A DNA stretch of 64,000 nt from Sphingorhabdus sp. (GTDB taxonomy: Bacteria; Pseudomonadota; Alphaproteobacteria; Sphingomonadales; Sphingomonadaceae), in NCBI GenBank assembly GCA_028279555.1, contig JANQNO010000005.1:434001-498000 (forward strand), read 5' to 3'. Position numbers and translations under genes: made by a program. Each line of letters opens with the position of its first letter. The stretch's first letter is position 1. Positions 48,129 through 61,802 of this stretch are shown here, piece after piece. The notes under the pieces are model-generated. The model saw nothing but the letters and a program-made list of their open reading frames with translations, made no database searches and was not told the DNA's origin.

Positions 48129-49364
48129 ATGGCTAACCCCGACATGACTGCTGCGCCTGAAGGAGCAACGGGCGTATTGGTTCTGGCGGATGGCAGCGTC
48201 GTGTGGGGCAGGGGCTTTGGGGCCGAAGGCGATGCGGTCGGCGAGCTATGCTTCAACACCAGCATGACCGGTTATCAGGAAATCATGACCGACCCGAGCT
48301 ATGCCGGGCAGGTGATCTGTTTCACTTTCCCGCATATCGGCAATGTTGGGACAAATGCGGAGGATGTAGAGGCGGATGAGCCGCATGCGCTGGGCTGCGT
48401 GCTACGTGAAGATGTGACAGACCCTTCGAATTTCCGTTCGACGCAGCATTTTATCGACTGGATGGAAGAAAATGGCCGGATTGGCCTCGCGGGCGTCGAT
48501 ACCCGCGCGCTAACGCGGCGGATCAGGCTGGCGGGCGCACCCAATGTGGTGATCGCGCATGCGGCGGGCGGCCAGTTCGATATCGATGCACTGCTCGCCA
48601 AAGCGCGGGGCTGGGCAGGCCTTGAAGGCATGGATCTGGCGAAAGATGTGACGCGCGAAGACCAAGCCGACTGGACGGGCGGCGTCTGGCGATTGGGTGC
48701 GGGGTATGAGGGTGAATCAAACACCGCAAGCCCTGAGCCAGTCGAAGGGCGGCTCAAGACCGAGAAGCGTGCTTTGACAAGCTCAGCACTAACGGTTTCT
48801 GATCGACCCCATGTCGTCGCCATCGACTATGGCGCGAAGCATAACATATTCCGAAATCTTGTGAAAGCTGGTGCAAAAGTCACTGTGGTTCCAGCGAAAA
48901 CATCACTGGAAGATATACTCGCGCTTGGGCCGGCAGGCGTGTTCCTGTCCAATGGTCCGGGCGATCCGGCGGCCACAGGCGAATACGCGGTGCCGGTGAT
49001 TGCGGGTCTGCTGGAGCGCGATATTCCGCTTTTCGGCATATGTCTGGGGCATCAGATGCTGGCGCTGGGGGCGGGCGCGAAAACCACCAAGATGCATCAG
49101 GGGCATCGCGGCGCCAACCACCCGGTAAAGCGCCACGCGGAAGGAGTGGTGGAGATCACCAGCATGAATCACGGCTTTGCGGTCGATGGCGCGACGTTGC
49201 CGGGCAATATCAAGGAAACGCATGTCAGCCTGTTTGACGGCTCCAATTGCGGGATCGAGATCGAAGGCAAACGCGCCTTCGGCGTGCAATATCACCCCGA
49301 AGCCTCACCAGGCCCGCAGGATAGCTTCTATCTCTTCGAGAAATTTGTGGGGATGTTGGGGTGA
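48129..49364 (+). CDS. carA: Carbamoyl-phosphate synthase small subunit
   Basis: A 411-residue glutamine amidotransferase subunit providing ammonia to CarB for arginine and pyrimidine synthesis. The N-terminal CPSase domain includes SMTGYQEIMTDPSYAGQ. The class I amidotransferase domain has GICLGHQ (nucleophile Cys) and YHPEASPGPQD (His/Glu). GAGGAG precedes the ATG. Residues about 197-226, just before HVVAIDYGAKHNI, are encoded by a family-1 palindromic repeat placed in frame in the inter-domain linker. The stop overlaps the following ORF. Confidence 0.97.
   Translation: MANPDMTAAPEGATGVLVLADGSVVWGRGFGAEGDAVGELCFNTSMTGYQEIMTDPSYAGQVICFTFPHIGNVGTNAEDVEADEPHALGCVLREDVTDPSNFRSTQHFIDWMEENGRIGLAGVDTRALTRRIRLAGAPNVVIAHAAGGQFDIDALLAKARGWAGLEGMDLAKDVTREDQADWTGGVWRLGAGYEGESNTASPEPVEGRLKTEKRALTSSALTVSDRPHVVAIDYGAKHNIFRNLVKAGAKVTVVPAKTSLEDILALGPAGVFLSNGPGDPAATGEYAVPVIAGLLERDIPLFGICLGHQMLALGAGAKTTKMHQGHRGANHPVKRHAEGVVEITSMNHGFAVDGATLPGNIKETHVSLFDGSNCGIEIEGKRAFGVQYHPEASPGPQDSFYLFEKFVGMLG
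48716..48804 (-). repeat. Family-1 palindromic element inserted in frame in carA
   Basis: Left arm 48716-48750 and right arm 48770-48804 are inverted copies. The outer ends are ATCA and TGAT, with inner CCTGAGCCAGTCGAAG matched by CTTTGACAAGCTCAGCAC. Read on the minus strand it aligns with the pdhC element through both arms and differs mainly in an 11-base centre. It encodes EPVEGRLKTEKRALTSSALT. Confidence 0.85.
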
Positions 49365-49999
49365 TGGATTTGAACGAACGGGATCTGCTCGTTCTCAGTA
49401 TTTTGCTAACACAGGTTGGCGACCGTATTGGTACGTTTCGTGAAGTGGTAGATATGGAACGTCCATTTATTTCAGCAGATCAGATTGAAGATTCGCTTTT
49501 TGAACTGGATAACATGCACCTAATTACGGCATCAATTATCGCCAGTGTTGATCAGCCACTGCCTGAAAGCGACATGATCGAATTGACACCCAGAGGACTC
49601 GGCTATTGCATTACAAACGAAGCTAAAATTTTGACCGCTGCACTTGGCGGCAGCACGGAACATATCGGGGAAGTAAGACAAGCATATGACCGCATAAGAG
49701 ATAGACATGGACTTGGCGTTGACAGCTCAAATTGGACAGGGCTGACCAAAAGGCTCGGGCCGGAAAAGATCAAGCAGGTCCGTCAAGGTGCCAGAGTGCT
49801 TGTGGAGGTTGTTGAGCAATCTGATCTCAAAGGAACAGACAAGGAAAACGCGCTTGCTTGCGCCAAGGCGGTAGAAGAGCTTGTCAAAGCACCTGATCCA
49901 CAGTGGAAGCAGGTGATAGAGATACTGAATTCAAGCCCCCTGACGGCTTTTCTCAATGCAGCTAGCATGCTGACCATCATCCTAGGGATTATTGCTTAA
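49364..49999 (+). CDS. Unknown protein inserted between carA and carB
   Basis: A 211-residue protein of no recognised family. The ATG overlaps the carA stop by one base (TGATG), and its TAA is one base from the carB ATG. The N-terminal 80 residues resemble a winged-helix: [14 protein letters not shown], then [19 protein letters not shown], then [10 protein letters not shown]. The middle is helical and charged. The last 20 residues ([16 protein letters not shown]) are a C-terminal hydrophobic anchor. Composition is AT-richer than carA/carB. In most genomes carA and carB are adjacent or separated by unrelated genes, so this is probably an acquired, translationally coupled insert. Confidence 0.65.
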   Translation: MDLNERDLLVLSILLTQVGDRIGTFREVVDMERPFISADQIEDSLFELDNMHLITASIIASVDQPLPESDMIELTPRGLGYCITNEAKILTAALGGSTEHIGEVRQAYDRIRDRHGLGVDSSNWTGLTKRLGPEKIKQVRQGARVLVEVVEQSDLKGTDKENALACAKAVEELVKAPDPQWKQVIEILNSSPLTAFLNAASMLTIILGIIA

Positions 50000-50000
50000 G

Positions 50001-53393
<3,393 letters not shown>

Positions 53394-53494
53394 ATTCGAG
53401 CAGTATCTCTCCAAACAATTGAAACTGCAGCAGCGGATGACCATCTGGTTAGCCCGCCGAAGAAGAATTTTGTTGAGTTAAGAAGGAAAGACAC

Positions 53495-53971
53495 ATGGCA
53501 AGTGTGGAAAAATTCCCGATGCTTTCGGAAGGCTATGACAAGCTGGCTGCCGAGCTGAAAAAGCTGCGCGATGAGCGTCCCCAGGTAGTCGATGCGATCG
53601 AAGAAGCGCGGGCGCATGGTGATTTGTCTGAAAATGCCGAGTATCACGCCGCGAAGGAGCGCCAGGGCCAGATCGAGGCCAGCATCGGAGATCTCGAGGA
53701 CAAGATCAGCCGCGCGCAGATTATCGACCCCGCAACGCTTTCGGGCGACAAGGTCATTTTTGGTGCTACCGTCACGATGCTCGATGAGGATGACAAGCCC
53801 ATCAGGTATCAGTTGGTCGGCGAAACTGAGGCTGATGCCAAGGGCGGAAAAATCAGCTACAATAGCCCGCTCGGCCGCGCGCTGATTGGGCGTTCGGTTG
53901 GCGATGAAGTCGAACTCACTGTGCCGTCGGGCGACAAATATTATCTGATTGAAAGAATCGAGTTCGTCTAA
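53495..53971 (+). CDS. greA: Transcription elongation factor GreA
   Basis: A 158-residue factor that stimulates transcript cleavage by backtracked RNA polymerase. The N-terminal coiled coil contains [20 protein letters not shown], the loop with catalytic acidic residues. The C-terminal FKBP-like domain ends with the family motif [18 protein letters not shown]. Length normal. AGAAGGA precedes the ATG. Confidence 0.97.
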   Translation: MASVEKFPMLSEGYDKLAAELKKLRDERPQVVDAIEEARAHGDLSENAEYHAAKERQGQIEASIGDLEDKISRAQIIDPATLSGDKVIFGATVTMLDEDDKPIRYQLVGETEADAKGGKISYNSPLGRALIGRSVGDEVELTVPSGDKYYLIERIEFV

Positions 53972-53998
53972 AGCGGGGAAAGAGGAAGGCAGGCGGAT

Positions 53999-54634
53999 AT
54001 GCGCGCGCAGCTGGGCCCGGCAACCAAAGTCCTGCTGGCGCTGAATGTACTGCTTGGCCTGCTCTTTCTTTCAGGCGATATCTGGAGACAGGCGGTCTTT
54101 GCGGGGGGGCTGATTCCGATCCGCTTCACCATGCCCGATGTGGAAACCACCGGCTTTCTGCTGCCGGTGCTGGTGACGCCCTTTACGGCCGCTTTCCTAC
54201 ATGGCGGTATTGGCCATTTGCTGCTCAACATGCTGATGCTCACCCTGATGGGCGGGATGGTCGAAAGGGTTTATGGCTGGAAGATATTCCTGCTGCTCTA
54301 TGTCTGCGGCATCGTTGCGGCAGCATCGGCCGAAATAATGGCTGATCCTGGCTCCACAACGCCGGCGATCGGCGCAAGCGGTGCGATTTCAGCGATCATT
54401 GCCGCCTATGTCATGCTGTTTCCGGCCAAGGAACCCCAGCCAGTCGGGCCGATACCGGCAAAAATCGCCCGGCCCGCCACGCTGTTTATTGGCTGGTGCC
54501 TGCTGAATCTCATGATCGGTTTTCTCGCGCCTGACTTCGGGATCAATATTGCCGTCTGGTCGCATATTGGCGGATTTGCCGCTGGCCTGCTGCTCGCTTT
54601 TCCGCTGCTGCAGCTGAAATACAGAAACGCTTAG
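53999..54634 (+). CDS. Rhomboid family intramembrane serine protease
   Basis: A 211-residue protein with about six membrane segments. The catalytic serine lies in IGASGAISAI (about residue 127) and the partner histidine in SHIGGFAAG (about residue 190). FLHGGIGHLLLNM gives the conserved HxxxN region. Substrates are unknown. It follows greA by 27 bases and its stop overlaps the convergent DUF4170 gene. Confidence 0.9.
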   Translation: MRAQLGPATKVLLALNVLLGLLFLSGDIWRQAVFAGGLIPIRFTMPDVETTGFLLPVLVTPFTAAFLHGGIGHLLLNMLMLTLMGGMVERVYGWKIFLLLYVCGIVAAASAEIMADPGSTTPAIGASGAISAIIAAYVMLFPAKEPQPVGPIPAKIARPATLFIGWCLLNLMIGFLAPDFGINIAVWSHIGGFAAGLLLAFPLLQLKYRNA

Positions 54635-54867
54635 CCAGTTTCTTCAGTTGGAAGTTCGGGCTCCAGCAGCCTGTGGAGATGGACGACGACATATTTCATC
54701 TCGGCATCGTCGACCGTGCGCTGCGCCATTCCGCGCCAGGCATCCTCAGCCTCTTCGAAATTCGGATAGACGCCAACCAGATCGATATTCTCGAGATCGT
54801 TGAAATCGAGTGATTGCGGATCCGAGACGCGCCCCCCGAAAACGAGGTGAAGCTTTGGCTTGCTCAT
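54631..54867 (-). CDS. DUF4170 protein
   Basis: A 78-residue protein matching the alphaproteobacterial DUF4170 pattern: KLHLVFGGRVSDPQSLDF, then VGVYPNFEEAEDAWRG and AQRTVDDAEMKYVVVHLHRLL. Function unknown. Last gene of a five-gene minus-strand cluster. Confidence 0.88.
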   Translation of the reverse strand: MSKPKLHLVFGGRVSDPQSLDFNDLENIDLVGVYPNFEEAEDAWRGMAQRTVDDAEMKYVVVHLHRLLEPELPTEETG

Positions 54868-54870
54868 ATT

Positions 54871-55377
54871 TTACTCCCCCTTGCGCGCGGAATCAGCGGC
54901 GGCCTTGCCAGCAGCTTTAGCCGCTTCGGTTGCCTTTCCGAACACGTCTTTGAATTGCTCGCGGGCATGGTCTGCGTCGAGGCCGACCTCCGCCATTTTT
55001 GCCTTGCCGGCTTCCTTGGCTGCATTCGCGGCTTTCCGGGCGGCATCGTTCATTTTCTTGCCGGTCTTGCCCAGAACCTTCTGCTCGCGTTCACTTTTCG
55101 GGAGCAAAGCGCCCAGAATTGCGCCCAGGGCCAAGCCGCCTGCCACAACGGCCAGCGGATTTCCCTCGATGGTTTCGCCAGATTTCTGCTTGGCCTTTTC
55201 TGCCATTTCCTTCGAGCTTTTTGCGCTGCGGGCCGCAGCATCGCGACCGCGCTCATAAACCTCCCCGGCTTTGCGGCGGGCGGCACCTCCGGTTTTGCCG
55301 GCACGCTTGCGCGTAGAGTTAATGCCGCCCTTGGCTTTCGCTTTGGCTTTCTTCGTGGCATCGCTCAATTTGCTCAT
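54871..55377 (-). CDS. Ala/Lys-rich protein with glycine-zipper membrane segment (DUF883/ElaB-like)
   Basis: A 168-residue protein. Long basic amphipathic helices flank GNPLAVVAGGLALGAILGALL (about residues 73-93), a glycine-rich hydrophobic segment like the anchors of ElaB/YqjD-type stress proteins. Here the segment is central, followed by a second helical KAANAAKEAGKAKMAE region. It begins one base after the preceding stop, so it is co-translated with the upstream genes. Function unknown. Confidence 0.65.
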   Translation of the reverse strand: MSKLSDATKKAKAKAKGGINSTRKRAGKTGGAARRKAGEVYERGRDAAARSAKSSKEMAEKAKQKSGETIEGNPLAVVAGGLALGAILGALLPKSEREQKVLGKTGKKMNDAARKAANAAKEAGKAKMAEVGLDADHAREQFKDVFGKATEAAKAAGKAAADSARKGE

Positions 55378-55378
55378 G

Positions 55379-55675
55379 TTAGCTCTTCCCGTCTCTGAGG
55401 TTTCGGATTGCTTTTAAAATGGGTTTCCTTACTGTGAATAACAAGGCTCCAGCAGCAGTAATTCCAATGATCGGTGCATTTTTCTTCGCCGCCGATTTCC
55501 CGCCATCTACCATGGCGGACAATTTGGTCGACTGCCGGTTCTTCCAGCGTGCAAGCAAGGCAGCAGGCGCAATCTTCAAGCGCGCTGCCTGACCGTTGTC
55601 GACAAGCGTGGACCGTGCTGATCTGCGGCGACCATCCTGCTCGATAACATCGTTGCGGCTTGGTTTGTCAGTCAT
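55379..55675 (-). CDS. Small basic membrane-associated protein (possible YqjK counterpart)
   Basis: A 98-residue protein. The ATG at 55675 overlaps the end of the holin-like gene (ATGACTGA). The basic N-terminal half is followed by APIIGITAAGALLFTVRKPI (about residues 71-90), a single membrane helix. By size and position after a YqjE-like gene it resembles YqjK of enterobacteria, an inference from order rather than sequence identity. Confidence 0.55.
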   Translation of the reverse strand: MTDKPSRNDVIEQDGRRRSARSTLVDNGQAARLKIAPAALLARWKNRQSTKLSAMVDGGKSAAKKNAPIIGITAAGALLFTVRKPILKAIRNLRDGKS

Positions 55676-56054
55676 CCTCATGGGCCTTGTCAAAAGTCAG
55701 TTTCCGTGCATACCGCCGCGCCAAGAAAGCAGACACCACGGCGAATAACAAAAATGTCCCGACCACAATCACGGTTGCCGGGACCGTACCAAAACTATCT
55801 GCTGTTATTGCCAGAAGGCCGACGACCAGCCCGATAAGCGCCGACAATAGCCCGAAAAGTGCAAGCACGACATAGATGCTGATCCATTTGGCGAGCCGGC
55901 CGCTATAGGCCGCGCGCACCTTCAGATATTCGATTTCGGCCTTTGCAAGATGCCGAAAGTCCGAAACCAGCGCCGATAACTCCTGTTTGACCAGTGCTGC
56001 TTCGCCGATATCGTCGTCTGTTTCTTTTATTTCGGTGCTCTGCTCGTCGGCCAT
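55668..56054 (-). CDS. Phage-holin-like inner-membrane protein (YqjE-like)
   Basis: A 128-residue protein. A charged N-terminal half (ALVKQELSALVSDFRHLAKAEIEYLK) leads to two membrane helices (ISIYVVLALFGLLSALIGLVV at about 58-78, then VIVVGTFLLFAVVSAFLARR at about 93-112). This is the layout of holin-X/YqjE-type proteins. Not a functional phage gene: no other phage genes are nearby. Confidence 0.75.
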   Translation of the reverse strand: MADEQSTEIKETDDDIGEAALVKQELSALVSDFRHLAKAEIEYLKVRAAYSGRLAKWISIYVVLALFGLLSALIGLVVGLLAITADSFGTVPATVIVVGTFLLFAVVSAFLARRYARKLTFDKAHEDD

Positions 56055-56132
56055 GGAGCCGTCATAATGCGCAAGCCGTGCAAACCCAAGTGCAGATTTG
56101 CGGTTGGCTGTGCTTTACAGTGCGTCCGAAAT

Positions 56133-56651
56133 CTAGGCCTGATCGTTACCCGATCTGAGCAGCCTCACCAGCACGAAACCGACGGCGGCGGCGGCACCGA
56201 TGGCGACAGCAGGGCTCTTGCGGACAAATTCGCGCGCGCCTTCGACCATGTCGTCGATTTCCCTTTCATCGACCTTGTCGGCGAATCCTTCGACAGCATC
56301 GGCAGCTTTGCGGGCATAATCGCCATATTGCTGGCCTACGCTCTCATCGACTGAATCTGCGCTATCGCGGATCATCTTGCTGATGCTTTCCATCGCTTCG
56401 GCGGCGCGATCCTTACCGCGTTCGGCGGCGCTGCGTGCTGCATCACCGGCCCGCGATTTGATGTCGTTGACTTCCGATTTCACCTTGGATTGCGTTTTGC
56501 CGCGCTGAGGTGCCTTCTTGGCGACGGCTTTCTTGGTCGATGCGCTTTTCCTGGCAGCGGTTTTCTTCGCAGCCGGCTTTTTGGCTGCGGTCTTCTTTTT
56601 GGCGGTGCTCTTCGCCTTTGCTGCCGGTTTCTTTTTCGGGGCTTGTGCCAT
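56133..56651 (-). CDS. Histone H1-like tail fused to DUF883-type membrane-anchored domain (YqjD-like)
   Basis: A 172-residue protein. Residues 1-55 are almost entirely Lys, Ala, Pro and Thr (repeats such as KKPAAKKTAARK), like bacterial H1-type DNA-binding tails. Residues 60-140 are helical (VNDIKSRAGDAARSAAERG ...). The end, SPAVAIGAAAAVGFVLVRLL, is the C-terminal membrane anchor seen in DUF883 proteins, whose member YqjD binds ribosomes in stationary phase. First gene of the cluster. It is divergent from eno. Confidence 0.75.
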   Translation of the reverse strand: MAQAPKKKPAAKAKSTAKKKTAAKKPAAKKTAARKSASTKKAVAKKAPQRGKTQSKVKSEVNDIKSRAGDAARSAAERGKDRAAEAMESISKMIRDSADSVDESVGQQYGDYARKAADAVEGFADKVDEREIDDMVEGAREFVRKSPAVAIGAAAAVGFVLVRLLRSGNDQA

Positions 56652-56802
56652 TGGGATACTCCTGTTTGATCAGCTTCACCTAACCATATTAGAACGCTAG
56701 GTGACTTATTCAACTATTACACCTGCAGAAAATTAAACTGCCTGACAGATTCTGCGCCCGGATGCTCTTTCGCCGATTGCAATGCAGCGCTCGGGCCGAT
56801 AG

Positions 56803-58116
<1,314 letters not shown>

Positions 58117-58170
58117 TGATCGGCCGTCCGGCGGCTTGCGCGACTCACTTTAATATGGTGCAATTGCCAC

Positions 58171-58482
58171 ATGGCACGGCGCAGAAAAAAACCGGCAATC
58201 ATGCAATCGATCATTGTTCCGGGGCTGTCGCTTCTCGCCCTGCTGGGTATTGCGACCTACGCCCTGCTTGGCCCGACTGGAATAATCGCCTGGACCGACT
58301 ACCGCTCGGCCATCCAGGAGCGCAGCAAGGAGCTGGCCGCGCTGGAAAAAGAGCGCGATGCGCTGCGCAACAGGCAGCGCCTGCTCAATCAGGACAATGT
58401 CGATCCCGATCTGGCGGGCGAGCTGATGCGCAAGGAGCTGAATGTCGTTGCGCCGGATGAAATCGTCGTCCCGATGAAATAG
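58171..58482 (+). CDS. FtsB/DivIC-type septum formation initiator
   Basis: A 103-residue bitopic protein. The basic cytoplasmic start (MARRRKKP) is followed by one transmembrane helix (SIIVPGLSLLALLGIATYAL) and a periplasmic coiled coil (ERSKELAALEKERDALRNR) ending in the DPDLAGELMRKELN motif. Its location directly after eno is the usual one for FtsB, a partner of FtsL and FtsQ at the division site. Confidence 0.86.
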   Translation: MARRRKKPAIMQSIIVPGLSLLALLGIATYALLGPTGIIAWTDYRSAIQERSKELAALEKERDALRNRQRLLNQDNVDPDLAGELMRKELNVVAPDEIVVPMK

Positions 58483-58494
58483 AGCCTAAAAAAC

Positions 58495-58512
58495 CGGTTT
58501 CCAAAGAAACCG
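58495..58512 (+). terminator. Hairpin downstream of the FtsB-like gene
   Basis: CGGTTTC and GAAACCG form a perfect 7-bp stem around CAAA, 13 bases after the stop. It is followed by CTGTTTC rather than a continuous T-run, so termination is only possible. Confidence 0.35.
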
Positions 58513-58614
58513 CTGTTTCACGCGCTTTGCTCTTCCCAAAAAGCAACATATTTACTAGGCGCAAATGGAGCATTCCGTTACGGCTATGGCCATCCTGCGT
58601 AGAAGGACGATATC

Positions 58615-59700
58615 TTGGCGAAAGCTGCAAAGAAAAAGACGCCTGCGAAGAAACGCACCAGGAAAAAGGCGACCACAACACCTGGCGATATGATCCCCAA
58701 TCGCGAACGTCCAAAGGAACCCGATCTATACCAGGCAAACAAGGAAGAGCTTTTACAGTTTTATCAGCAGATGCTGCTCATTCGCCGATTTGAAGAAAAG
58801 GCAGGGCAGCTTTACGGGCTCGGGCTGATTGGCGGCTTTTGTCATCTATACATAGGCCAAGAAGCGGTCGCGATCGGCCTGCAATCCGCGCTCACGCCGG
58901 GCAAGGACAGCGTAATCACCGGTTACCGCGATCACGGCCATATGCTCGCTTACGGCATCGATCCCAAGGTGATCATGGCGGAACTAACGGGACGCGCTGC
59001 GGGCATATCCGAAGGCAAGGGCGGATCGATGCATATGTTCTCGACCGAGCATAAATTCTACGGCGGCCACGGCATTGTCGGCGCGCAAGTCTCGCTGGGG
59101 GCAGGGCTGGCCTTCAAGCATAAATATACCGAAGATGGAGGCGTGTGCCTTGCCTATTTCGGCGATGGCGCTGCCAATCAGGGACAGGTCTATGAAAGCT
59201 TCAATATGGCCGAGCTTTGGAAACTGCCGATTATTTTTGTCATAGAGAATAACCAGTATGCCATGGGAACGAGCGTGAACAGGGCATCTTCGGAAGATCA
59301 GCTTTATCGCCGGGGCGAGAGCTTTCGGATTCCCGGACTCCAGATTGACGGCATGGACGTTCTCGCCGTTCGCGGGGCCGCGGAAACCGCGATCGAGTGG
59401 GTGCGCGGCGGGAAAGGTCCCATCCTGTTGGAAATGAAGACCTATCGCTATCGCGGTCATTCGATGTCCGACCCGGCAAAATATCGCAGCCGTGATGAAG
59501 TTCAATCGGTCCGGGAGAAAAGCGATCCGATCGAACGATTGAAGGCCGAGCTCGCCAATGTCGGCGTATCGGATGACGAGATGAAAGCGCTCGATAAGGA
59601 AATCCGTCAGCAGGTCAATGCTGCGGCTGATTTCGCCGAAAATTCGCCCGAACCGGAGCCGTCAGAACTCTATACGGACGTGCTGGTGGAGAGCTACTGA
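58615..59700 (+). CDS. pdhA: Pyruvate dehydrogenase E1 alpha subunit
   Basis: A 361-residue TPP-dependent decarboxylase subunit. It starts at a TTG with AGAAGGA upstream. The TPP-binding motif runs from [13 protein letters not shown] to IENNQYAMG (about residues 181-216), and [15 protein letters not shown] is the phosphorylation-loop-like segment. The first 22 residues are a Lys/Ala-rich extension ([14 protein letters not shown]) absent from most E1 alpha chains. The stop overlaps the pdhB start by one base. Confidence 0.96.
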   Translation: MAKAAKKKTPAKKRTRKKATTTPGDMIPNRERPKEPDLYQANKEELLQFYQQMLLIRRFEEKAGQLYGLGLIGGFCHLYIGQEAVAIGLQSALTPGKDSVITGYRDHGHMLAYGIDPKVIMAELTGRAAGISEGKGGSMHMFSTEHKFYGGHGIVGAQVSLGAGLAFKHKYTEDGGVCLAYFGDGAANQGQVYESFNMAELWKLPIIFVIENNQYAMGTSVNRASSEDQLYRRGESFRIPGLQIDGMDVLAVRGAAETAIEWVRGGKGPILLEMKTYRYRGHSMSDPAKYRSRDEVQSVREKSDPIERLKAELANVGVSDDEMKALDKEIRQQVNAAADFAENSPEPEPSELYTDVLVESY

Positions 59701-61058
59701 TGGCAATCGAGCTTAAAATGCCTGCTCTCTCTCCTACGATGGAGGAAGGCACGCTTGCCAAGTGGCTGGTCAAAGAAGGCGATGAGGTCACCGCCGGCGA
59801 CATCCTGGCCGAAATCGAAACAGACAAGGCGACGATGGAATTCGAGGCGGTCGATGAAGGCACGGTTTCGTCGATCCTGATCCAGGAAGGAACCGACAAT
59901 GTCGCGGTCGGGACCATCATCGCGACGCTGACGGGCGAGGATGACGATGCTGACGCGGGCGCTGCAGCTTCACCGCCGCCGCAAGCCGAAGAAGCGCCTC
60001 AACCTGTTGCCGAGAAACCGCCAGCTCCAGTCATCTCTCAGCCCACTGCCGATCCTGCAATCCCCGAAGGCACCGCAATGCAATCGACGACAGTTCGTGA
60101 GGCTCTGCGCGATGCAATGGCGGAAGAAATGCGCAGCGACGAGCGGGTTTTCGTTATGGGTGAGGAGGTTGCGGAATATCAGGGGGCCTACAAGGTCACG
60201 CAGGGCCTGCTCGATGAATTCGGCGACCGGCGGGTGATCGATACCCCGATTACGGAATATGGCTTTGCAGGGATTGGCACTGGCGCGGCGATGGGCGGGC
60301 TTCGCCCGATTGTCGAATTCATGACATTCAATTTTGCCATGCAGGCGATCGACCATATCATCAACAGTGCTGCCAAGACCAACTATATGTCCGGCGGGCA
60401 GATGCGCTGCCCTGTTGTGTTTCGCGGACCGAATGGCGCAGCCGCAAGGGTCGGTGCGCAGCATAGCCAGAATTTCGCACCCTGGTATGCAGGCGTGCCG
60501 GGTCTGATTGTGATTTCACCCTATGACGCGGCCGATGCAAAGGGGCTGTTGAAGGCGGCCATCCGGACGACGGACCCCGTCGTATTCCTTGAAAATGAGC
60601 TCCTATACGGGCGCAGTTTCGATGTGCCGGAAATCGATGATTATGTCCTTCCCATCGGCAAGGCTCGGATCATACGAGAGGGAAGCGATGTGACCATCGT
60701 CAGCTATTCGATCGGCGTGGGCATGGCGCTGGAAGCAGCCGAAACGCTGGCAGGCGAGGGGATCGATGCCGAAGTCATCGATCTGCGCACCATCCGTCCG
60801 CTTGACCGGCAGGCTGTTCTGGATAGTCTCGCGAAAACCAACCGCATGGTGGTCGCCGAGGAAGGCTGGCCGGTTTGCAGCGTGGGCAGCGAAATTTTGG
60901 CGATCTGCATGGAGGAGGGATTCGACGACCTCGACGCACCGGTGCTGCGCGTGACCAACGAAGATGTACCGATGCCCTATGCAGCCAATCTGGAGGCGGC
61001 AGCGCTGGTCAATGCCGACAAGATTGCTCAGGCTGCCCGCGCAACGCTGGGACGTTGA
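59700..61058 (+). CDS. pdhB: Pyruvate dehydrogenase E1 beta subunit with N-terminal lipoyl domain
   Basis: A 452-residue protein. Residues 1-80 form a lipoyl domain (modifiable Lys43 in ETDKATMEF). A Pro/Ala linker (about 85-125) leads to the E1 beta transketolase-like domain with [20 protein letters not shown] and [19 protein letters not shown]. The lipoyl domain on E1 beta is characteristic of alphaproteobacteria. It is nearly identical to the lipoyl domain of pdhC in this window. Partners: pdhA, pdhC, lpd. Confidence 0.97.
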   Translation: MAIELKMPALSPTMEEGTLAKWLVKEGDEVTAGDILAEIETDKATMEFEAVDEGTVSSILIQEGTDNVAVGTIIATLTGEDDDADAGAAASPPPQAEEAPQPVAEKPPAPVISQPTADPAIPEGTAMQSTTVREALRDAMAEEMRSDERVFVMGEEVAEYQGAYKVTQGLLDEFGDRRVIDTPITEYGFAGIGTGAAMGGLRPIVEFMTFNFAMQAIDHIINSAAKTNYMSGGQMRCPVVFRGPNGAAARVGAQHSQNFAPWYAGVPGLIVISPYDAADAKGLLKAAIRTTDPVVFLENELLYGRSFDVPEIDDYVLPIGKARIIREGSDVTIVSYSIGVGMALEAAETLAGEGIDAEVIDLRTIRPLDRQAVLDSLAKTNRMVVAEEGWPVCSVGSEILAICMEEGFDDLDAPVLRVTNEDVPMPYAANLEAAALVNADKIAQAARATLGR

Positions 61059-61073
61059 CTATCATACTTGCAG

Positions 61074-61802
61074 TCAGGGGCAGCTAGACACCTGAACATT
61101 TTCAGCGTTGTAGATCTGAGTGAAATCGCGGCGGTCGCGCACGACCATCGAGGCGACTTTGCTGATTGTCCGGTCGGTCACCCTTGTGAAACCGTTGAGA
61201 ATGACTGGCGTGTAGTAGAATTGCGTTTCCACGAACATGATTGCACCATCTTCCGGAGGTATGATCTCACGGCCCGTCGGGCCGATATGATCAATGGATT
61301 GGGAATCAGCGACAGTTCCATAGTTAGACTGGTAATGCGTGCCTGACCCGACGCAGCGTTGCCAGCGAATCCGGTATTTTGGATCATCCGGATCGAAGGA
61401 AGCCACAGGCTCGACGCTTGACAGGGTTATCAGCGCATTCCCGCGCAGAGTAACATTTTGTGTGCTGGGATCGGTGTAGGCATGCTGGCCATCAAGCAAC
61501 AAGGACTCGCCTTCGCGCAATGTGCCTGCAAAGACGTCATTAATGTGCATTTCCTTGATCTGCTTAACGGCCAGCACAGTATCTTCACCCATACGTGCGG
61601 CACTATCTGCCGTGTGAATGGTAATCTGGTTTACCTTCATCACAACATTGGCATAGTTGGCCATTTCAAAACCGCCGATCGTCAGGCCCAAAAAGAATGG
61701 AAGCGAGATGGCAAATTCCACCATCGCAAGGCCGCTATTGTCCCTTTTGAGCTGCTGGAGCTTCTTGGCAATCTTTCTGAATTTCGATGCTTTAGCTATC
61801 AT
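61074..61802 (-). CDS. TadE/TadG-type pilus minor protein
   Basis: A 242-residue protein. The ATG at 61802 overlaps the upstream stop (ATGA) and is preferred over codons further upstream. A basic N-terminus and NSGLAMVEFAISLPFFLGL (about residues 22-40) form the TadE-like prepilin-type segment with the conserved Glu. The rest is extracytoplasmic. It belongs to the Flp/Tad pilus system. The core tad genes are not in the window. Confidence 0.82.
   Translation of the reverse strand: MIAKASKFRKIAKKLQQLKRDNSGLAMVEFAISLPFFLGLTIGGFEMANYANVVMKVNQITIHTADSAARMGEDTVLAVKQIKEMHINDVFAGTLREGESLLLDGQHAYTDPSTQNVTLRGNALITLSSVEPVASFDPDDPKYRIRWQRCVGSGTHYQSNYGTVADSQSIDHIGPTGREIIPPEDGAIMFVETQFYYTPVILNGFTRVTDRTISKVASMVVRDRRDFTQIYNAENVQVSSCP

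Noticed and set aside
55668-56054. Prophage indicated by a holin-like protein
   Set aside because: No lysin, integrase or structural phage genes are present. The layout matches chromosomal YqjE-like stress proteins.
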